64,000 nucleotides of DNA from Verpa conica (taxonomy: Eukaryota > Ascomycota > Pezizomycetes > Pezizales > Morchellaceae): contig JAUFSD010000005.1 of the NCBI GenBank assembly GCA_033030425.1, positions 558,001-622,000 of the forward strand, written 5' to 3'. The position numbers and the translations under genes are program-made. Under the pieces are notes generated by a model. The model worked only from the letters and a program-made list of their open reading frames with translations. It searched no databases and was not told the DNA's origin. Within the stretch, counting starts at the first letter, position 1, and each line of letters starts with the position of its first letter. Of the stretch, positions 13,114 through 27,407 are shown piece by piece.

Positions 13114-14730
13114 GGTAGTCTGTATGTAATGTACGTGTGCGTGTAGTTGTCGCGTCACAGTAAAACCGTCCTTTAGAAAAAAATGTACGTGTGTGGTGGT
13201 GATTCGAGATAAAACTGATTGGTATGCCCCTAAGAAATAACTTCCGTTGCCCTTGCGCACCGCTTAAGAGAGTCTTGTGGTCGTTATGAAGGAAATTCGT
13301 TTCAGAATCGTGTCGTGATACAAGTCGTAAAAAAAAGAAAGGAAAAGGGTAGCGACCGAGTAAGAGCACGAGAAAATTGCCTAAATAAAAATGACCGCGT
13401 CAAAGTATTGAGAGATTCGTTTCGTTCGTCCGATTTATGTAGCTTTTTTTTTGGTGGGGTATCGTTTTGTGAGAGAGAGTGAACAAATGGTTGAATGGTT
13501 AGATGGAGTTCTTTTTTTTCTTTTTCTTTTTCTTTTTCTTTTTTGTTTTCCCCGTTCCGGGGGTTTGTTGGGGTTGTCGTTTCGGGGGGCTGCTTTTGCC
13601 TCCGCGCTTTTCTGTGCAGGAATGGCAGCGCAATCAAAGCGAGCGCATACCTGTAGAGGTTAATTGTTGCAGCTCTGTCGAAGAGATGTCGAATGTTGGT
13701 ATGTTTTGCGATGCGAAGAGGGCAGAGGGCGATGTATGGGGGAAACGAACGTCGGTAGGGTTGGCGATGAGATGTTGCAGAGTGGCGTCGGGAAGGGGGT
13801 GGGAGAGGGAGAGGAGGGCCGGTCACAGGGGCGGTGCGGTCGTGTTGTGTGTGGATGTTCTGTTTATTTGTGGAGGTCGCGTAAAGAGTTTGTCGATCGT
13901 TTCCACATAGAGGAGGTTACTCCAGCCACTCCCCCTTTCAATAATGTAGAAATCTCAAAATATCATGATAATATTTCTTGTGTAGCACTTCCACTTGGTC
14001 TTTTAAGTTTCGCTATACTTTCCACGTTATAGAGCGAATTTTTATGACATAAATGGTGTTAGGAGCCAATAGGTATTGTTACTTCTTCGAATTAAAATCA
14101 TACTATATCACTCGATTATACGTCGTTGTTACTACTGCTGGGGTCCGCTAGATGCATTGACCTTGTAAAAAGAAATTTGGGTCAAAACAAGGAGTTTTAA
14201 ATAAAAAGGTCATCTGCATAGTACATGGATATAAGTTAGAGAAGTAGGAATGACTTCGCTCTAATAAGCTAGCTAGTTATGTATCTACGTTTTGTCAAGA
14301 GCCCTTAAGAAAAAAACCAAAGACTTTTTGACCACAAAAAAACGCCACCACAAGAGAATTTCCGTGTTCCTCTATTATTCTCCATTCCGGATGCCGAGAT
14401 TTATTTCCACAGCCCATGCATGATTTTTTTAACTAACCAAATACCTACATGCTCAGGTTTGAAAAATGATAAATGCTTGCTTTAACAAGAAACAATAGAA
14501 AAGCGGAACGATCTCCCTAGCCCTACCACCACTTTTAGTGAAAGACAAAGAAGAAAATTAATTTTAAAGGAGACCTATAATAGGTATTCGCCTCCCTTGT
14601 TTATTAAAAAACTGCAATTCGTCCTAAAGCATGAAGGTGAAAAGCAACCAAACAACAGTGATAAAAAGGGTCAAAAAGGTATAAAGCCTAACTGAAAAAT
14701 TCTTTCTATAAAATCTCCAACAATTGAGTT
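13114..14730. other. byr4 promoter and gene-free spacer
   Basis: The byr4 upstream region carries a T-rich microsatellite (TTTTTC units, ~13510-13545) and other homopyrimidine/homopurine tracts. From ~13.9 kb composition turns AT-rich, and the last part is the likely 3' UTR of the PUF gene. Several frames stay open through the low-complexity tract, but their products are runs of Phe or Lys/Glu and are not credible proteins. Confidence 0.6.
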
Positions 14731-14737
14731 GGAAATA

Positions 14738-17557
14738 CTAACGGTATCCATACCTACTGAAACGAGGTGCGGTTGTAGGAGGGGTACCCTGGGTTGGCCT
14801 GTTGTACATTGGATTACAACAAAGCATGCCGACGCGGGAACCAAACTTGCTCCCGCGCAAAGAAACCATATGCTTGCGGATATGAGCAGCAACTTGTTCC
14901 CTATGCTGGGGTGAAGCATGTTGGAGGATCCACTGGACAAGATAATTACCATATTGGTCGCTTGCAACTGATCGGGGAATTAGCTTTGTAGTTTGAAATT
15001 TGGAGGATAACATACTGTCAATCAAAGGAATACGGGGGCGATCCGTACGCCCCTCACAAACGCGGTCAAGATATCTTTCTAAAAACTCAGTCCCTCCAAT
15101 CTTTAGACATTTTTCGACAACTTTAGAAGCATATTGATCCATGCTGTATTCAGCTGCATTCTGGACAACTGTATCAACCGCCCTTGTACGATCAGGGGGT
15201 GCCCCGTGCTCACTTCATAATGGTGTTAGATGTTGATGACAGTAACCTACCACAGCATAAGTTAAACTTACCAGATATGCTGGATGCACCAGTTCCCAAA
15301 TTGTCCATGTGCAATAATATTAATGCATTCGAGAACCTCATCAATACAGGGACGCTTGGCTCATTAGCAAGTACACGCATAAACAATCATGCTGATATTA
15401 CAAACCTTGTCCTCCTCAAGACAATTCTCGAAAATGTTCTGAACGACAAGACTGCCGGTTTCCCCAAGAGCAACTTCATGCCACATCCCACGCAACGCCT
15501 CATTGACATACTTCATAATTTGTGGGGGAGATTCAGCCCAACGGAGCTCAAAGAGTTTTTGCCAAACGTGACAAGCATCTGTCATAGGTCAGTATAAAAC
15601 CCCATATAATAGTACAGTAAGTAGAGATTTACATCTATGGATAACGGTCTCGGGAATGCGTCGCAGAAGCTCGCCAACCATTGTAGCCTTGAAGTCTTCC
15701 GGGACACAGTCAAAGGCCTTCTGGATAACATGGCATCCAAAGGCATCCATACTCAAAGTTAGTGTATTGCCACGAATAGCACTGGAAATTCCATCGATCT
15801 GGTTTGAAGTGCCATGCTCGAAACAGCGCTGCACAAGGAAATTTCCAAAACGATTGATCATCAATGGATAAGCCTGTGCAACTATAGCGTCAACTATAGC
15901 GTGCTTTTGCTCTGCTGTACCAATTTTAAGCTTCTGCTGGAGAAATATGGATGCCTGTTGATCATTATTGCAGACAATCTTATCTACGATGTACTTCCAG
16001 TTGCAATTGACACTTCGCTCAAGAAGTCGCCTGTAGTTTAAAGGCTCCATAGTCGAGACATATGTCTGCTGTTGGGGGTTTTGCTGTGATATCTAATAAT
16101 TATATAAGCTAAGGCTTAGTAGTAAAACAAAGAGTGAAATACTTACTTGGGGCTGGGGCCCCCAGATGGCACTCCCAGGGCCCGAACCAGTAGTGAAGTC
16201 GTTACTCGAGGAAGCCGAAAGAGGGGTGCCAATAGGGCTTGGGGTATATGTTGTAGTCGATGAGGTCTTCTCCGCACCAATTGTTCCGTGTTCAAAGCCT
16301 GAACGAAAAGGTAGAGCTTGGGGGTTGTAAGAGGAACGGCGAAATCCGGCAATTGGAGGACCAGCTTGGGTGGTGAAAGAGCGACCTCCACTCCATCCAC
16401 GATTTCCAGATGCGTAAATATCACTAGGTTCAAGTGAACTGACACGACGGAGTGAATTGGAGTAATGCATCTCGGTGGAGCTTGGCAACGGTAATGTGGG
16501 AGCTTGTACTGTAACAGACTTAGAAGAGGCACCCCAAATACCGGAATGTCTTGTGTAGGGCCCAGCGGAAAGGGATTGGGGCTGATTGTATTCTGAATTG
16601 TGCTCGATATTTGGCTCTTCATATGTGGAAGACGTCCAGATGTCCGTTCTGTGAGTATTTGGGCGTGTAGTCTGACCAAGTGTAGCCTGTGCAAAAGCTG
16701 TCTGAAGAGATGCAAGGGTATGCTCGGAAACATCTTCACCCGATGGGAATCTCCCATCTCCGGATGGACTCAGGGCCTGGTCGAAAGTGTGATTGGTAAT
16801 TCTAGTCTGAACAAGTTCCTGATTCAGAGCTGAGATATTACTCTGGGCAGCCTGTAGTTCTGTCTGGAGGCGACTGAGCTCATTCGAACTTTGGTACTGA
16901 GCAGCTGGGCGATACCCATAAGTGTCTGAATTGTCAATTGACATAGTTGTAGAAACATCATTTGAGGGTGATGAACCAGAACTACCTGCTACTCTAATAG
17001 TGTTGTCATTGTAGCTCGAGATTCCAGGATAAGTATCCAGTGGAATAGCAGTCCTGACCTTAGAGAGTTCTTTCTCTTTTGTATCAAGAGCTTCTCGTTG
17101 CTGGTCGATCAGCCTCTGCTGCTCAGCAAGCTTGGCAAGCAGCTCCTGAACATCAGTGTTTGGGGTGATAGCTTTATTCTGTTTAGGTGTCTTTGTATGC
17201 TCATCCTCCTATTAAAATATCAGTTTCTAGGGGCCGCATTGAAAAGAAATAACATGAGAATACAAGGAAGAAAACAGACATCTTCATCTAGAGTCGAGGC
17301 AGCCAAAGTATTGCAATTTGCCATTTTAGATGTAACGAGAGCAATAGGCCCGTTGGAACCAGTAGGGTGTTCTGCGTTAGAGGAATTCGCCGTAGACTAG
17401 TGAATAAATAAGTGTATGTTTTAAGAAAGGGGGTGGAGATTTATCACTCAACTTGCTGGTTGGTCTCTGTAGGAGTATTGCCATCCGGGGCGTCTTCACA
17501 AATTACGAAATCTTGTTGCCCAAAGTTGACTGGCCGCGAGTCACACTCAATAGACAT
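14738..17557 (-). CDS. Pumilio (PUF) repeat RNA-binding protein
   Basis: Model: complement(join(14738..15212, 15272..15354, 15406..15578, 15633..16092, 16147..17208, 17280..17396, 17453..17557)), 824 aa, seven exons. PUF proteins bind 3' UTR motifs and repress or localise mRNAs in the cytoplasm. A short coiled coil (~residues 85-120, ELLAKLAEQQRLIDQQREAL) precedes a Ser/Gln/Asn-rich disordered region. The C-terminal half has eight PUF helices in order: WKYIVDKIV, NRFGNFLVQRCFE, DAFGCHVIQKAFD, RYACHVWQKLFEL, GETGSLVVQNIFEN, GQFGNWCIQHICEH, DQYASKVVEKCLK and DQYGNYLVQWILQ. Several introns fall inside repeats and joining them restores the repeat (e.g. HR-YACHVWQ, QHIC-EHGAP). The first donor, GTTGAG, is atypical, so the N-terminal 35 residues are less sure. 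I cannot place it in a named PUF subclass. Confidence 0.88.
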
Positions 17558-17988
17558 GGCAACAGAAAGTTACCAAGAATGGATTTCTTGTAAATATACT
17601 TTTGCTGTTGCTCTTGTATATCAGCTTGGGCTTGTTATTCCGCCAGAAGTCAAGGTTTAAAGGAAACAGATACTTGATGGTATGAAAGCAAAGAAAATAG
17701 TGATGAATAGGAGGAGAGGGAAAGAAGAAGGAAGGTGGGAGATGAATGAGCAAGTAGGAAGATAAGGGGTGGTAGAGGAGATGTAGTGTAGGTGCACTAG
17801 AAACGGAAGGTTTCTGTGGTTTGTAGTGCTAGAATTACAAAAGTCTCTGAAGTATCCGCAACAACCACAAAAAGTCTCACATCTCAAGAGCCTCCAAGAT
17901 TATATGACAAGGTATTTTATGAATTTTTATATGGAAGAAAACCTCTTTTTGTATATTCTTCAGTAGCTAATAAACAAGGTGTAAAAAA

Positions 17989-20900
17989 CTATAAATACGC
18001 CGTATTAGATATTCGCCATAAGTAGTCAAACATTCCCATAGCTTTCGTTCCGCTAACTCCACTCCACCTCATCTCCTGCCCAACCACAACAAAGTTTGGC
18101 TGGCCAACACCTGTCCTCAACGGAAGCATACGCGCAGCGGTACGAAGGCCTATCTCATCCGCCCCCCATATGACCAGCGCTAGCCGTCCCTTTGGTAATG
18201 GATGTAAGTATATAACACCTATACCTGGCTCTAGCGGGTACTGATGACGACGACCTTGGTCGTCGGTGATCACAATAGCTTTTCTAGACTTCGTAATCGG
18301 AAATCTCCCACCAATACCTTGTACCTCAATACCGATGTCGTCCGGAAAGTCAAGAAGGATAAGGTTTTCATCTCCAGCGGTTGATTTGTACGGGTTGGTG
18401 TATATCTCAGAATCTGCTGAAAAGTACTGGAATATATTTCGCGAGATAGCGAGTGCAACATCATTATGATAAGGCAAAGAGGTGTTTTCTCTAGGAAGAA
18501 TAATACTGAAACGAGATCTAGTACCCAAGATAGTATCCAATGCCCCCCATTGTCGGCCACTTCGTTCATACAGCTTCCAGTTTGGATTGCTAGTTGTCTG
18601 GACCGTCACATTAATTAACAGTCCTATTTTTGTGCTAGGATAGACAAGTACTTACCGACCACTCCCCGCTTTCTGATATAGAAAACCAAACATATTGGTT
18701 GGTTTTTAGAGGGATATTTAGATCAAGTATTTGGTCATCAACAATCACTCGTTTTGGTAAGCCGGTCTCAGTGGTCCTCGGTTTTTCAAAATGCCACCGA
18801 TGGATATTCGAAGTCCTAAGATTCCAGACTTCACCTGAAACCTCTACATCAATACGGCCAAGCCTAGGTTACTATTATCAGTCGAGGTGTTTTAGAGTCA
18901 TAAAAATCTCAAGGTGCTTACTTGTCTGGAGCTTCTAACTGGTCAACTACAATCCCTCCCCGTGCACTTGTATCTGCCGGGTTTGCTACCACAATAGAGA
19001 ACCTAGCAGGCAAGGCCTGAATGGTCGGATTTTCTTGGAGATAATAATCAAGAAATGGAATCAACCCACCATCAGTCATTACACCTTCCCACCTACAAAT
19101 AAATCAATACTCCATATTCTCTTCTCGCAAAATATCCTTCTGGAATTCGGGTATTACCAGTGTCCTTTCCCCGGGATTTCCCAGTAGTCAGTTTCCCAAC
19201 CTGCCTCAGTCACAAGCTGCGACATCCTTCTAGAATGAAAAACGGGGACATTGTCATCGTCCTGTCCGTGTTGCTGAAGTATAGGAGTGCCGACCATATT
19301 GCTAGAAAGTAACTCATTTCTGTAAGTGTTTATAGATGCAAGAACCATCGCTAGTTTCCTAGGATCTGCTTCACGCCACATATTGTATGGTACATAGGCT
19401 ACAGTGGTTAGCTTTTTTATATATTTTTTCTTAGTGAAGAGTGGAAAGTTACCTGGAATTGACAAATATCCTGACAATGGTGTAGCAGCAACTATCTTAT
19501 CATTCCTATGAAATTTTAGTACGCAGAGAAGTAATTCACCTCTGAGTAACCAATAATCTTACCTATGTGTAAGTGCATACCAAGCACCCTGTCCTACCTT
19601 TGAGATTAGAATATGCTAAAGGAATCATAATAGGCAATATATACCGCCGTTCGAGTGTCCACTGATAACCCATTTCTCCAGGTCCACACCTTGCCTTTTC
19701 CATCCAACCATTTGAATCCATTCCGGAATTGCATTAATTCCAGCTTCAACATCCGCGAACCCCCACACATCTTAGAAATTTTCTAGTCAGTAAATCTCGA
19801 CAGTATAGCGGGATTAACACCGGTAAACTTACGCCAATCATCGCCACTCCATGATGTAACACCACTTGGAAGAACTGGCCACGAACAAAGGTCTGGTAGC
19901 GCATTATACTGTTCTTTCGACTGCATGTTATCTGCATCTACACCAGCGCCGTGAAGTGCAATGAGTATAGGTAAAATGTTGCTAGGGCTTGATTTGCAAG
20001 GTGCATTTGGAGAGGGCGGTCGGATAACGGCATATGATATAGTTCCGGAAGGGTGAAGGAATGTGTATTTCTGTGGTAGGTACCAATGGGCGATCTTATT
20101 TAACTCCTTGGTAACTGATATCCACTGATCCTTTAAGTTCTCTCCAACGCGGTATCGAAATCCTAAACCCAAAGTCGTTGAATTAAACTCCAATTTTTCA
20201 ACTTGGAACCTCACAGGTCTCGTTTGCCCAGGTGCAAATTTTAGTGGTAGATCACCTTTGATCGGGATAATCTCTGTATGTTTCTATTATTTCCAAACCT
20301 GGCCCAGTGGCGGGACCGATACTCAGTAAATTATCGAACGAGAAGCGTATAGATTAACAAGAGGTTTACATACATCTAGGCCGATGATCTCTAAAACCTC
20401 GATCCAACTCCCTGCATCATTCCTCAGCGGGATGCTAGCCAGTTTCCCTACAAGTTTCCCCTCCACAAGGTCAGATACAACAGCACTCTCTGGTATCGCT
20501 ACCAAGTCGCCTAGAGAAGGGCTTGCATCTATCTCAAATGAAATTCTTGGCGGCATCCCCCCGCCAAAATTTCTGATATCATGTGTGACTCTCACATCAA
20601 ACTTATGTTTTCCAGGGGCCAAACGCAGTACTACCGGCGCGCGGCGGTATCCATAAAAATCGCCTCCAAAGTATTGTATATCGTCAACCCAGAACTCGCC
20701 CACATTCCACACGTGTAGTACAACTGTTATTGGACTACTCTCAGTTCTAGTATTAACACAAACATCTAGTGAACCCCGTGCCCAAGCTTGGAACTGAGTT
20801 CCAGACCACCCATAGACCGAGCGAAGGCTGTCCCAGTCCACATTTTCAAAACCAACAGTTACGGTACCTCTGGTAGTATATGAGGACATTTCCTGGACAC

Positions 20901-21275
20901 TAATCTGCGTCTGCGACCACTGAGCTGTCCCATTAGTGGGAAGGGAGCTCTTGAACAGTGATGATGTATTATAAACTAAGTTCCTAAACCCACCAAACCT
21001 TTCCAATGGATCGGCGCCCCATTCTGCTTCTGTAGTGATGATTTAGTAGGGTCCTTATACTACAGCACCGCAAATGACTGTATGAACCTACCACGCGTCC
21101 CGATCTGAAAGGGGCCTAATATATCCCAACTAGTGGATAAACTAAGTAAGGATGGGCACTGGGCCATGGTGAGCGAGCTGCCAGAGGCCCAAGGTAATAA
21201 TACCGTCTGTAATTGCATACTAGCTTGAAGTAACGATGCTGTTATTGTTTGGGTCGATCCTGGCGCGTCGGCCAT
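17989..21275 (-). CDS. S9-type (prolyl oligopeptidase-like) alpha/beta hydrolase
   Basis: Model: complement(join(17989..18597, 18656..18863, 18922..19092, 19158..19398, 19453..19505, 19563..19593, 19645..19770, 19833..20271, 20374..21029, 21092..21275)), 905 aa, ten exons. The N-terminal half is beta-rich (ILGPFQIGTREAEWGADPLE, then ERFGGFRNL). The catalytic half shows the nucleophile elbow GHSNGGQGAW (split by an intron), the acid-containing HGQDDDNVPV and the His in PGKGHWWEG, i.e. a Ser-Asp-His triad in the right order. The C-terminus ends AMGMFDYLW. No signal peptide is visible after the ATG at 21275, although the relatives I recall are secreted. The start lies ~50 bp from a MITE, so the true 5' exon may have been lost or displaced. 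The substrate is unknown. The acceptor of the last exon (CAG at 18598-18600) is the only one that keeps the frame. Confidence 0.82.
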
Positions 21276-21323
21276 AGTATAGCTAGATGTCTTGGCAACG
21301 TCCGATTACAATAGGACCTTGCT

Positions 21324-21838
21324 CTAGTCCATTGGGGAACGCCGCTTATCCAGGAATGTTCCTGGATAGACGGTCCACCAAAGAACGTTCCTGAATGGAC
21401 TGGTTCATCCGGGAACAGAATCATATACCGTATAAAAGCCAGTCTACTCAGGAACGCGCCAGTCTATTCAGCAAAAATATATCTATATTTGCATATTGTG
21501 GCCCTGTAAGTTAGAGACTCTACCATATGGTTTATGAAAGCTTATTCCTAGATTTACTCTCTTTTAAGAGAACTTTTGTGCTATCTAGAACTGCCCTCAC
21601 AGCTGGCTTATATATGGAGTAGCTCCTCCTTAGTAGGGATGATATATAAATAATAGATGCATAGTATCTAGTTAAAGAGTTATAGGATAGTAATGGCATC
21701 TCTAAGATACTCTACCATTGCTTCCCTCATGCAAAAATCATGGATAGTGTTGGTTTTTCCGATATAATAAACCGTTATCTGGTGGACCGGTCCATCCAGG
21801 AGCGTTCCTGGATAAGCGGCGTTCCCACAATGGACTAG
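21324..21838. mobile_element. 515-bp MITE with ~58-bp terminal inverted repeats
   Basis: The left arm 21324-21380 and the reverse complement of the right arm 21780-21838 align almost end to end. Both start CTAGTCCATTG, continue through GGAACGCCGCTTATCCAGG and end GGTCCACCA, with only a few mismatches and 1-base gaps. Each arm also holds a small palindrome around TCCAGGAAnGnTCCTGGA. The interior is AT-rich and has no transposase frame, so this is a non-autonomous element. The ends sit in CTAG, so a TA target duplication (Tc1/mariner-like) is possible but cannot be separated from the palindrome. Confidence 0.88.
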
Positions 21839-22281
21839 AACAACCTCAAGATGAAGACGAGCGACCCTTTTTTAGTAGGAAGTCATAGGCTGAATCAGAT
21901 TTCTATGATCACTTAGCCATATAGTAGTAGAGAAAGTTTATATAATACAGGGGCCTACGCTCATAGAGCTATGCAAGAGGAGCGGAGATGAGCTAGAAAA
22001 GGGAAACAAAAACAAAACATGAAGGTCCCGAAACAATCGCCTTTTTAGTGAGAACATTTCCAACGTCTATCAGAACATCAAATCCCCGCAAAGAAAAAGA
22101 AGAAGAAAGCCTCAAAGAGGAAATATAGTTGTATCGAATGGACTCCCTTCTTCAGCTTTACGGCAATCGCTAAGGGCATCACTGGGAAAAGATATCATCC
22201 GCCTTTCCCTCTTGCCAAACTAGGATATAACCCCCGTTACCTATAGAATACCTTGACGTGCGCCTTCGTTCTAAAAAGAGC
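21839..22281. other. Spacer between the MITE and ggc1
   Basis: About 440 bases with no supported gene. The right end is the probable ggc1 3' UTR. On the minus strand a short open frame starting near 22020 begins MFCFCFPFLAHL and is hydrophobic like a signal peptide. It could be a stranded 5' exon of the S9-type hydrolase, but the link is speculative. Confidence 0.35.
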
Positions 22282-23615
22282 TTACGCCAGCTTCTTATCG
22301 AAGATGGGGATCAATGTTTGGGCTATTTAACGAAGATCAGCTAAGTATAGGTCGCGAGGTGGGTGAAAGAGGGGGGCATACCAAGCCAGAAGGAGAACAC
22401 CAGTTTAGGACCAGTCATCAAAAGCTTAGGGGTAAGACCTTTGAAGAACGAAGTGAAGCCCTCGTTCTTGATCATATTAGAAATAATCCTAAAACCGCTC
22501 TCGGGGTTCTCGAAATTCCTATAAAAATAAAATAGAAATATTAATATATTTTGTAAACCAGCTTGGCACGGAAAAAAGCCACTTACTTGTTCTGGATACG
22601 AGTTTTAATGACATCTAAAGGCGCAGAGACGATCAGTGATGCAGAAGCACCAGCAATGGAGGCGATAAAGTTCTGGGTCCAAGTGGCAGCGTTGTAGTCG
22701 GCAAGACCAAGAAATTCTTTGGCAAATGCGGAACCTCCGAAAAGCTATTGGAATAATGGTCAGTTACTGATTACACATACATACGAAGAATAAAATACTG
22801 ACGGCAAAAGATCCCGGCGCATTACGAGCAGCAGTCCATTGCCATCCTCTGTACAGTCCGAACCCTTCATCGGCAACAATCTTGAACAGTCCACGGCCAC
22901 GGAAGGCTTCTGGGTTTGTCTGGCGCTTGATCTTTAGGACGTCAAGAGGGAGCAAGACAATTTCTCCGATACCGATTATGCTGCACAAAAACTGTTACCA
23001 ATCTCATTCAATCTAAAATACTAGTAACATTTAGATGAGACATACCTTCCAGCAGTAGCGTGCATAATTGCTTTCCCAGTACCCTTTCCAAAGGTGTTAT
23101 CAAATTTGTCACCGTGATGTTGACCAAGGTAATCTCTAACGAACGGCTGTCCACCATATTTGTAGATCCTCTGGAGGACCTTATACCCTGCAGCGTATCC
23201 CAAGCCTGGAAACAAAGAAAAAAACTTGCGGGGAACTGTTGCACCAGCGTAGTCCTTGAAGATGACGGTGTTCAATTCCCTTACTGAGCTGATTTTTCCA
23301 GTGTTCGACATCAATCGCTTTGCGATCGTATCAACCTTAAATCAAATCATTATCAGTTTTTTTTTGGGCATTAATGAGAGAAAGAAAGAAAAATTCCTCT
23401 CAGTGGAATGACGGAGTAACAAACAGGATGAAAAACAGCCAGCTCCGCAATACCGGCGGACCCTACAATTAGATTCTTGTTAGAAAACTAGAACCCTCCT
23501 TCTCCTCCTCCAATCATTTTGTCTTTAAGAAATTCGACCTACCAGAGCCTAGCAACCTCGCAATACCAGACTCCTTTCTGACATTCTTTGACGACGACGA
23601 CGAAATGGGCGACAT
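22282..23615 (-). CDS. ggc1: Mitochondrial GTP/GDP carrier Ggc1
   Basis: Model: complement(join(22282..22322, 22382..22518, 22587..22744, 22803..22980, 23046..23335, 23425..23462, 23543..23615)), 304 aa, the usual carrier length. It exchanges GTP and GDP across the inner mitochondrial membrane. All three carrier repeats carry their signature: HPVDTIAKRL (split by intron 2), PLDVLKIKR and PLDVIKTR. GLGYAAGYKVLQRIYKYGGQ, IIGIGEIVLLPLDVLKIKRQ and RGWQWTAARNAPGSFALFGG closely match yeast Ggc1/Yhm1 and separate it from other carriers. The start at 23615 gives a short Ser-rich N-terminus before SGIARLLGSGSAGIAEL. The last exon is only 41 bp (QTLIPIFDKKLA). Very secure. Confidence 0.95.
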
Positions 23616-24622
23616 TTCTATATATATTAGGCTTCAACTTTGCAGTAAAACTGAATTAAGGGAATTTTAAGGGAGTGAATAGAATTCTAATTTTCGGAAA
23701 GACGCGGGGTATTGAGTGACTGATAAGAGAGCTCACACCAAGAGAGAGAAAAAAGTCATTGCGGCAAGAGAAAATTTTGGTTGTTGATACTGATAATGCC
23801 AAGACAGGCTACAGGCAGGGGTCCGGATGAACCCCCACTAGGCCTCACTTGGCGGGTTAGAAAAAGTGCGGAAAAACAATCGTACAGGAAAGGCTTGAAA
23901 GTCTTATCTATAACCTAATTACGCTATTTACGCCCGAAACCTCAGTACAGGAACTCCTTCATGGCGCACTCGAAAAATTACACAGCAGGCGCTCAGGGCC
24001 TCTATGAAGCGAAAGATGACGTGCGAGAGGAAGAGGAAACCCTCATCGTCGCACCATGCAGGGTCAGCAAGCCCATCCCCGTCCGCAACACACTTTGTGG
24101 CTTGTGTGCCTTAAAATATTGGGAATTTCGGGTTTATTTATCCTCCTGTGATGCTCTTTTCGCGATTAGACCCGGAATTTTGTTTCTCCGATCTTCATGA
24201 TGGTGGGCACGGACAGATATAAAGCACGGACAGTCACTCTCATAAGGCTATAAGAAACTATAAGCCATCTAGTTTGAGCTTCTAGATACTTGATGACCAT
24301 CTATTATTCACGTTTTTTTTTTTTTGATTCCCCAACCCAGTTTTCATATACAAAGACATTCCTATGCCGTGCTTGTTCATCATGCTACATTTTAAATATC
24401 TTCTTCGTTATCCCATGAACCTAACACCAACCAACTACTCTACTTGTACAACCAACAAAAGAAACACGAACTGAAAAAGTAAGAGGAGGGGAATAAGTAA
24501 GCTAAATAAGAGTATCGGTACTATAAGCGATGCTTCTAGTAACCGAAAAGAAAGTCGAGGGCCGGATATAGAGGAGTTATAGCCGGTCCGGAAGCAAAGG
24601 GGAAATGGGTATCGTAATTCGT
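23616..24622. other. Spacer between ggc1 and adk1
   Basis: The left part is the ggc1 promoter and 5' UTR (A-rich, TATATATA immediately before the start). A 79-codon plus-strand frame at 23961-24200 begins MAHSKNYTAGAQGLYE, but it has no recognisable domain and no conserved features, so I do not call it. The right part is the probable adk1 3' UTR with a T11 run near 24310. Confidence 0.5.
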
Positions 24623-25692
<1,070 letters not shown>

Positions 25693-27407
25693 TTTGAACA
25701 GTATGTAGTGGGGATGTGTTTGGGGATGAATGACAAAGATAGCTAGAAGCAGAGGATGATAGGTTTAATCAATTGATGAGAGGTGAAGTAGATGAGAGAA
25801 GAAGAAGGGGAGAATCGGGGAAGGAAGAAGTGGAATCAGACTTGTTGGGGGGAGGGCACGATTTTGAATGTCCAAGGCTTCGATGTGGTTTAGGCTTGGA
25901 ATCCGTTCGTTGGGGTTTACTTCGGTTTCACGGGCCAGCTGCGGGTTCATTGTACAGTAGCGCGTGCTAGGGAATACTATGTATAGTAAAAAACTAGACA
26001 GATAGATGATCGAACACCGGACGACAACATGGCCATTCGCCGTTTTTATTTCAAGTTACGTGGTTTTACGATGGAAGGAGATGATTCCATGCATTGGACT
26101 CAAAGTGGGGGTATGCACATTGTACATCGCTACCATTCACCCGAGGCGGCTCAAATTTTCCTAGAGAGGGATCAATAACACCAGATCTCACTCACACTGA
26201 GGCTGGATTAATGCCAAGTTCTCCAATCAGCCTGTCAATTCCGGCCCTTCCCCGGTATGATTCTGGCCATCTACATAAAGTTGTCTCTTAAAACTCCGGG
26301 CAATTCCGGATATATCTATAGCGAGGCTCCGGAAAATGGAGCCGGTAAACGGCTAGGAAGAGGAGGTATAATTTGGAGGAACGTTAATCTTTGGGCTATT
26401 GTAAATGCTCCGGTTAGTGCTTGGTGGTATGGTGTGAAGCAGCCAGCGGACTGGGAAATGGTAGTAGTACAGCTAGGTATATATATTTAATTGGCTATTG
26501 CGCCGCACGGTTTATGCCCGCCTCTTAGATAAGTTGGAGACCTGGGTTGCGGATCTATTACTATGTGGCTGGCATCTGCCACAGCGAGTGATAGAGTATG
26601 ATCTTACCAGTGGCAGCGCGGGACCAACTCTGGATATCGGCCCATAAATTCTCAAAGTAAAAGTGATGAGGAAAACACCGAGTGTATAGAAACCGGAATG
26701 AACGAGGGAAATAGTAATAAAAGACTAAGTGGCCTTGACTTGATTCACCGACTGCCGTGAGGCACTACCAGAATAGGAACCGAGGTTGTAGAAGCGAGAT
26801 TACTTTAAGAGGCAATTTGATACCAACGCCGAAGAAACATAAGGAATCGGAATTCAAATGAATTAGCTCATATATTTGCTTGCCGGGTGACCGAGGTGCT
26901 CCGGCTCCAGTTCCGGAGGAGCGGAAGAGATTATTAGTTGCTGAGCCTCGGAGGTAATTTTTCTTGGGGGATTACTAATTCCGAGGGACTTTGAATATGC
27001 TATGACGCCCAGCTCTAAGGTGCTAGTAGTCTCGTAAATAAATTTCTAACTGGAAGAGTTAGATGGAAGTATAGTACAGTGAATCAGCAGCTGCTGATAC
27101 TTAGTAGGCTACCCGAGTGGATTTGGTGCCCTTATCTCTATGCCCAGGCCAAAAGGCTTACTCCAGTCATATCAAGGTCTGGGTCTCGGTATTTTTGCTG
27201 TTGTATGAGCTCCGAGTGATCGAATCCCGAGTTGTCGAGGCCGTGCCGGGGGCTGTGGAGGGGTTCAACGCCAAGCCTCACCAAATGGAGTTCGCGAACG
27301 CCTCAACTCGTCAACTCAACGCAGAGCAGCCGTATCATCAAACCTCCGATTATTTCATCATCACCCCATCTCATAGAATACTCTAAAGCAGTCTAGGCTA
27401 CTCAGAA
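25693..27407. other. Intergenic region adk1-rpn8
   Basis: This 1.7-kb divergent spacer holds both promoters. The middle (~26.1-27.1 kb) has many CCGG-centred short words (CTCCGG, TTCCGG) that read like old repeat debris. I see no paired terminal repeats and no credible frame. Frames such as 26257-26490 and 27117-27386 lack any recognisable domain. Confidence 0.5.

Noticed and set aside
13451..13910. Overlapping plus-strand frames with poly-Phe upstream of byr4
   Set aside because: They arise from the TTTTTC tract and lie in the byr4 promoter; no domain or splice support.
23961..24200. 79-codon frame between ggc1 and adk1
   Set aside because: No family features and no splice context; could be chance.
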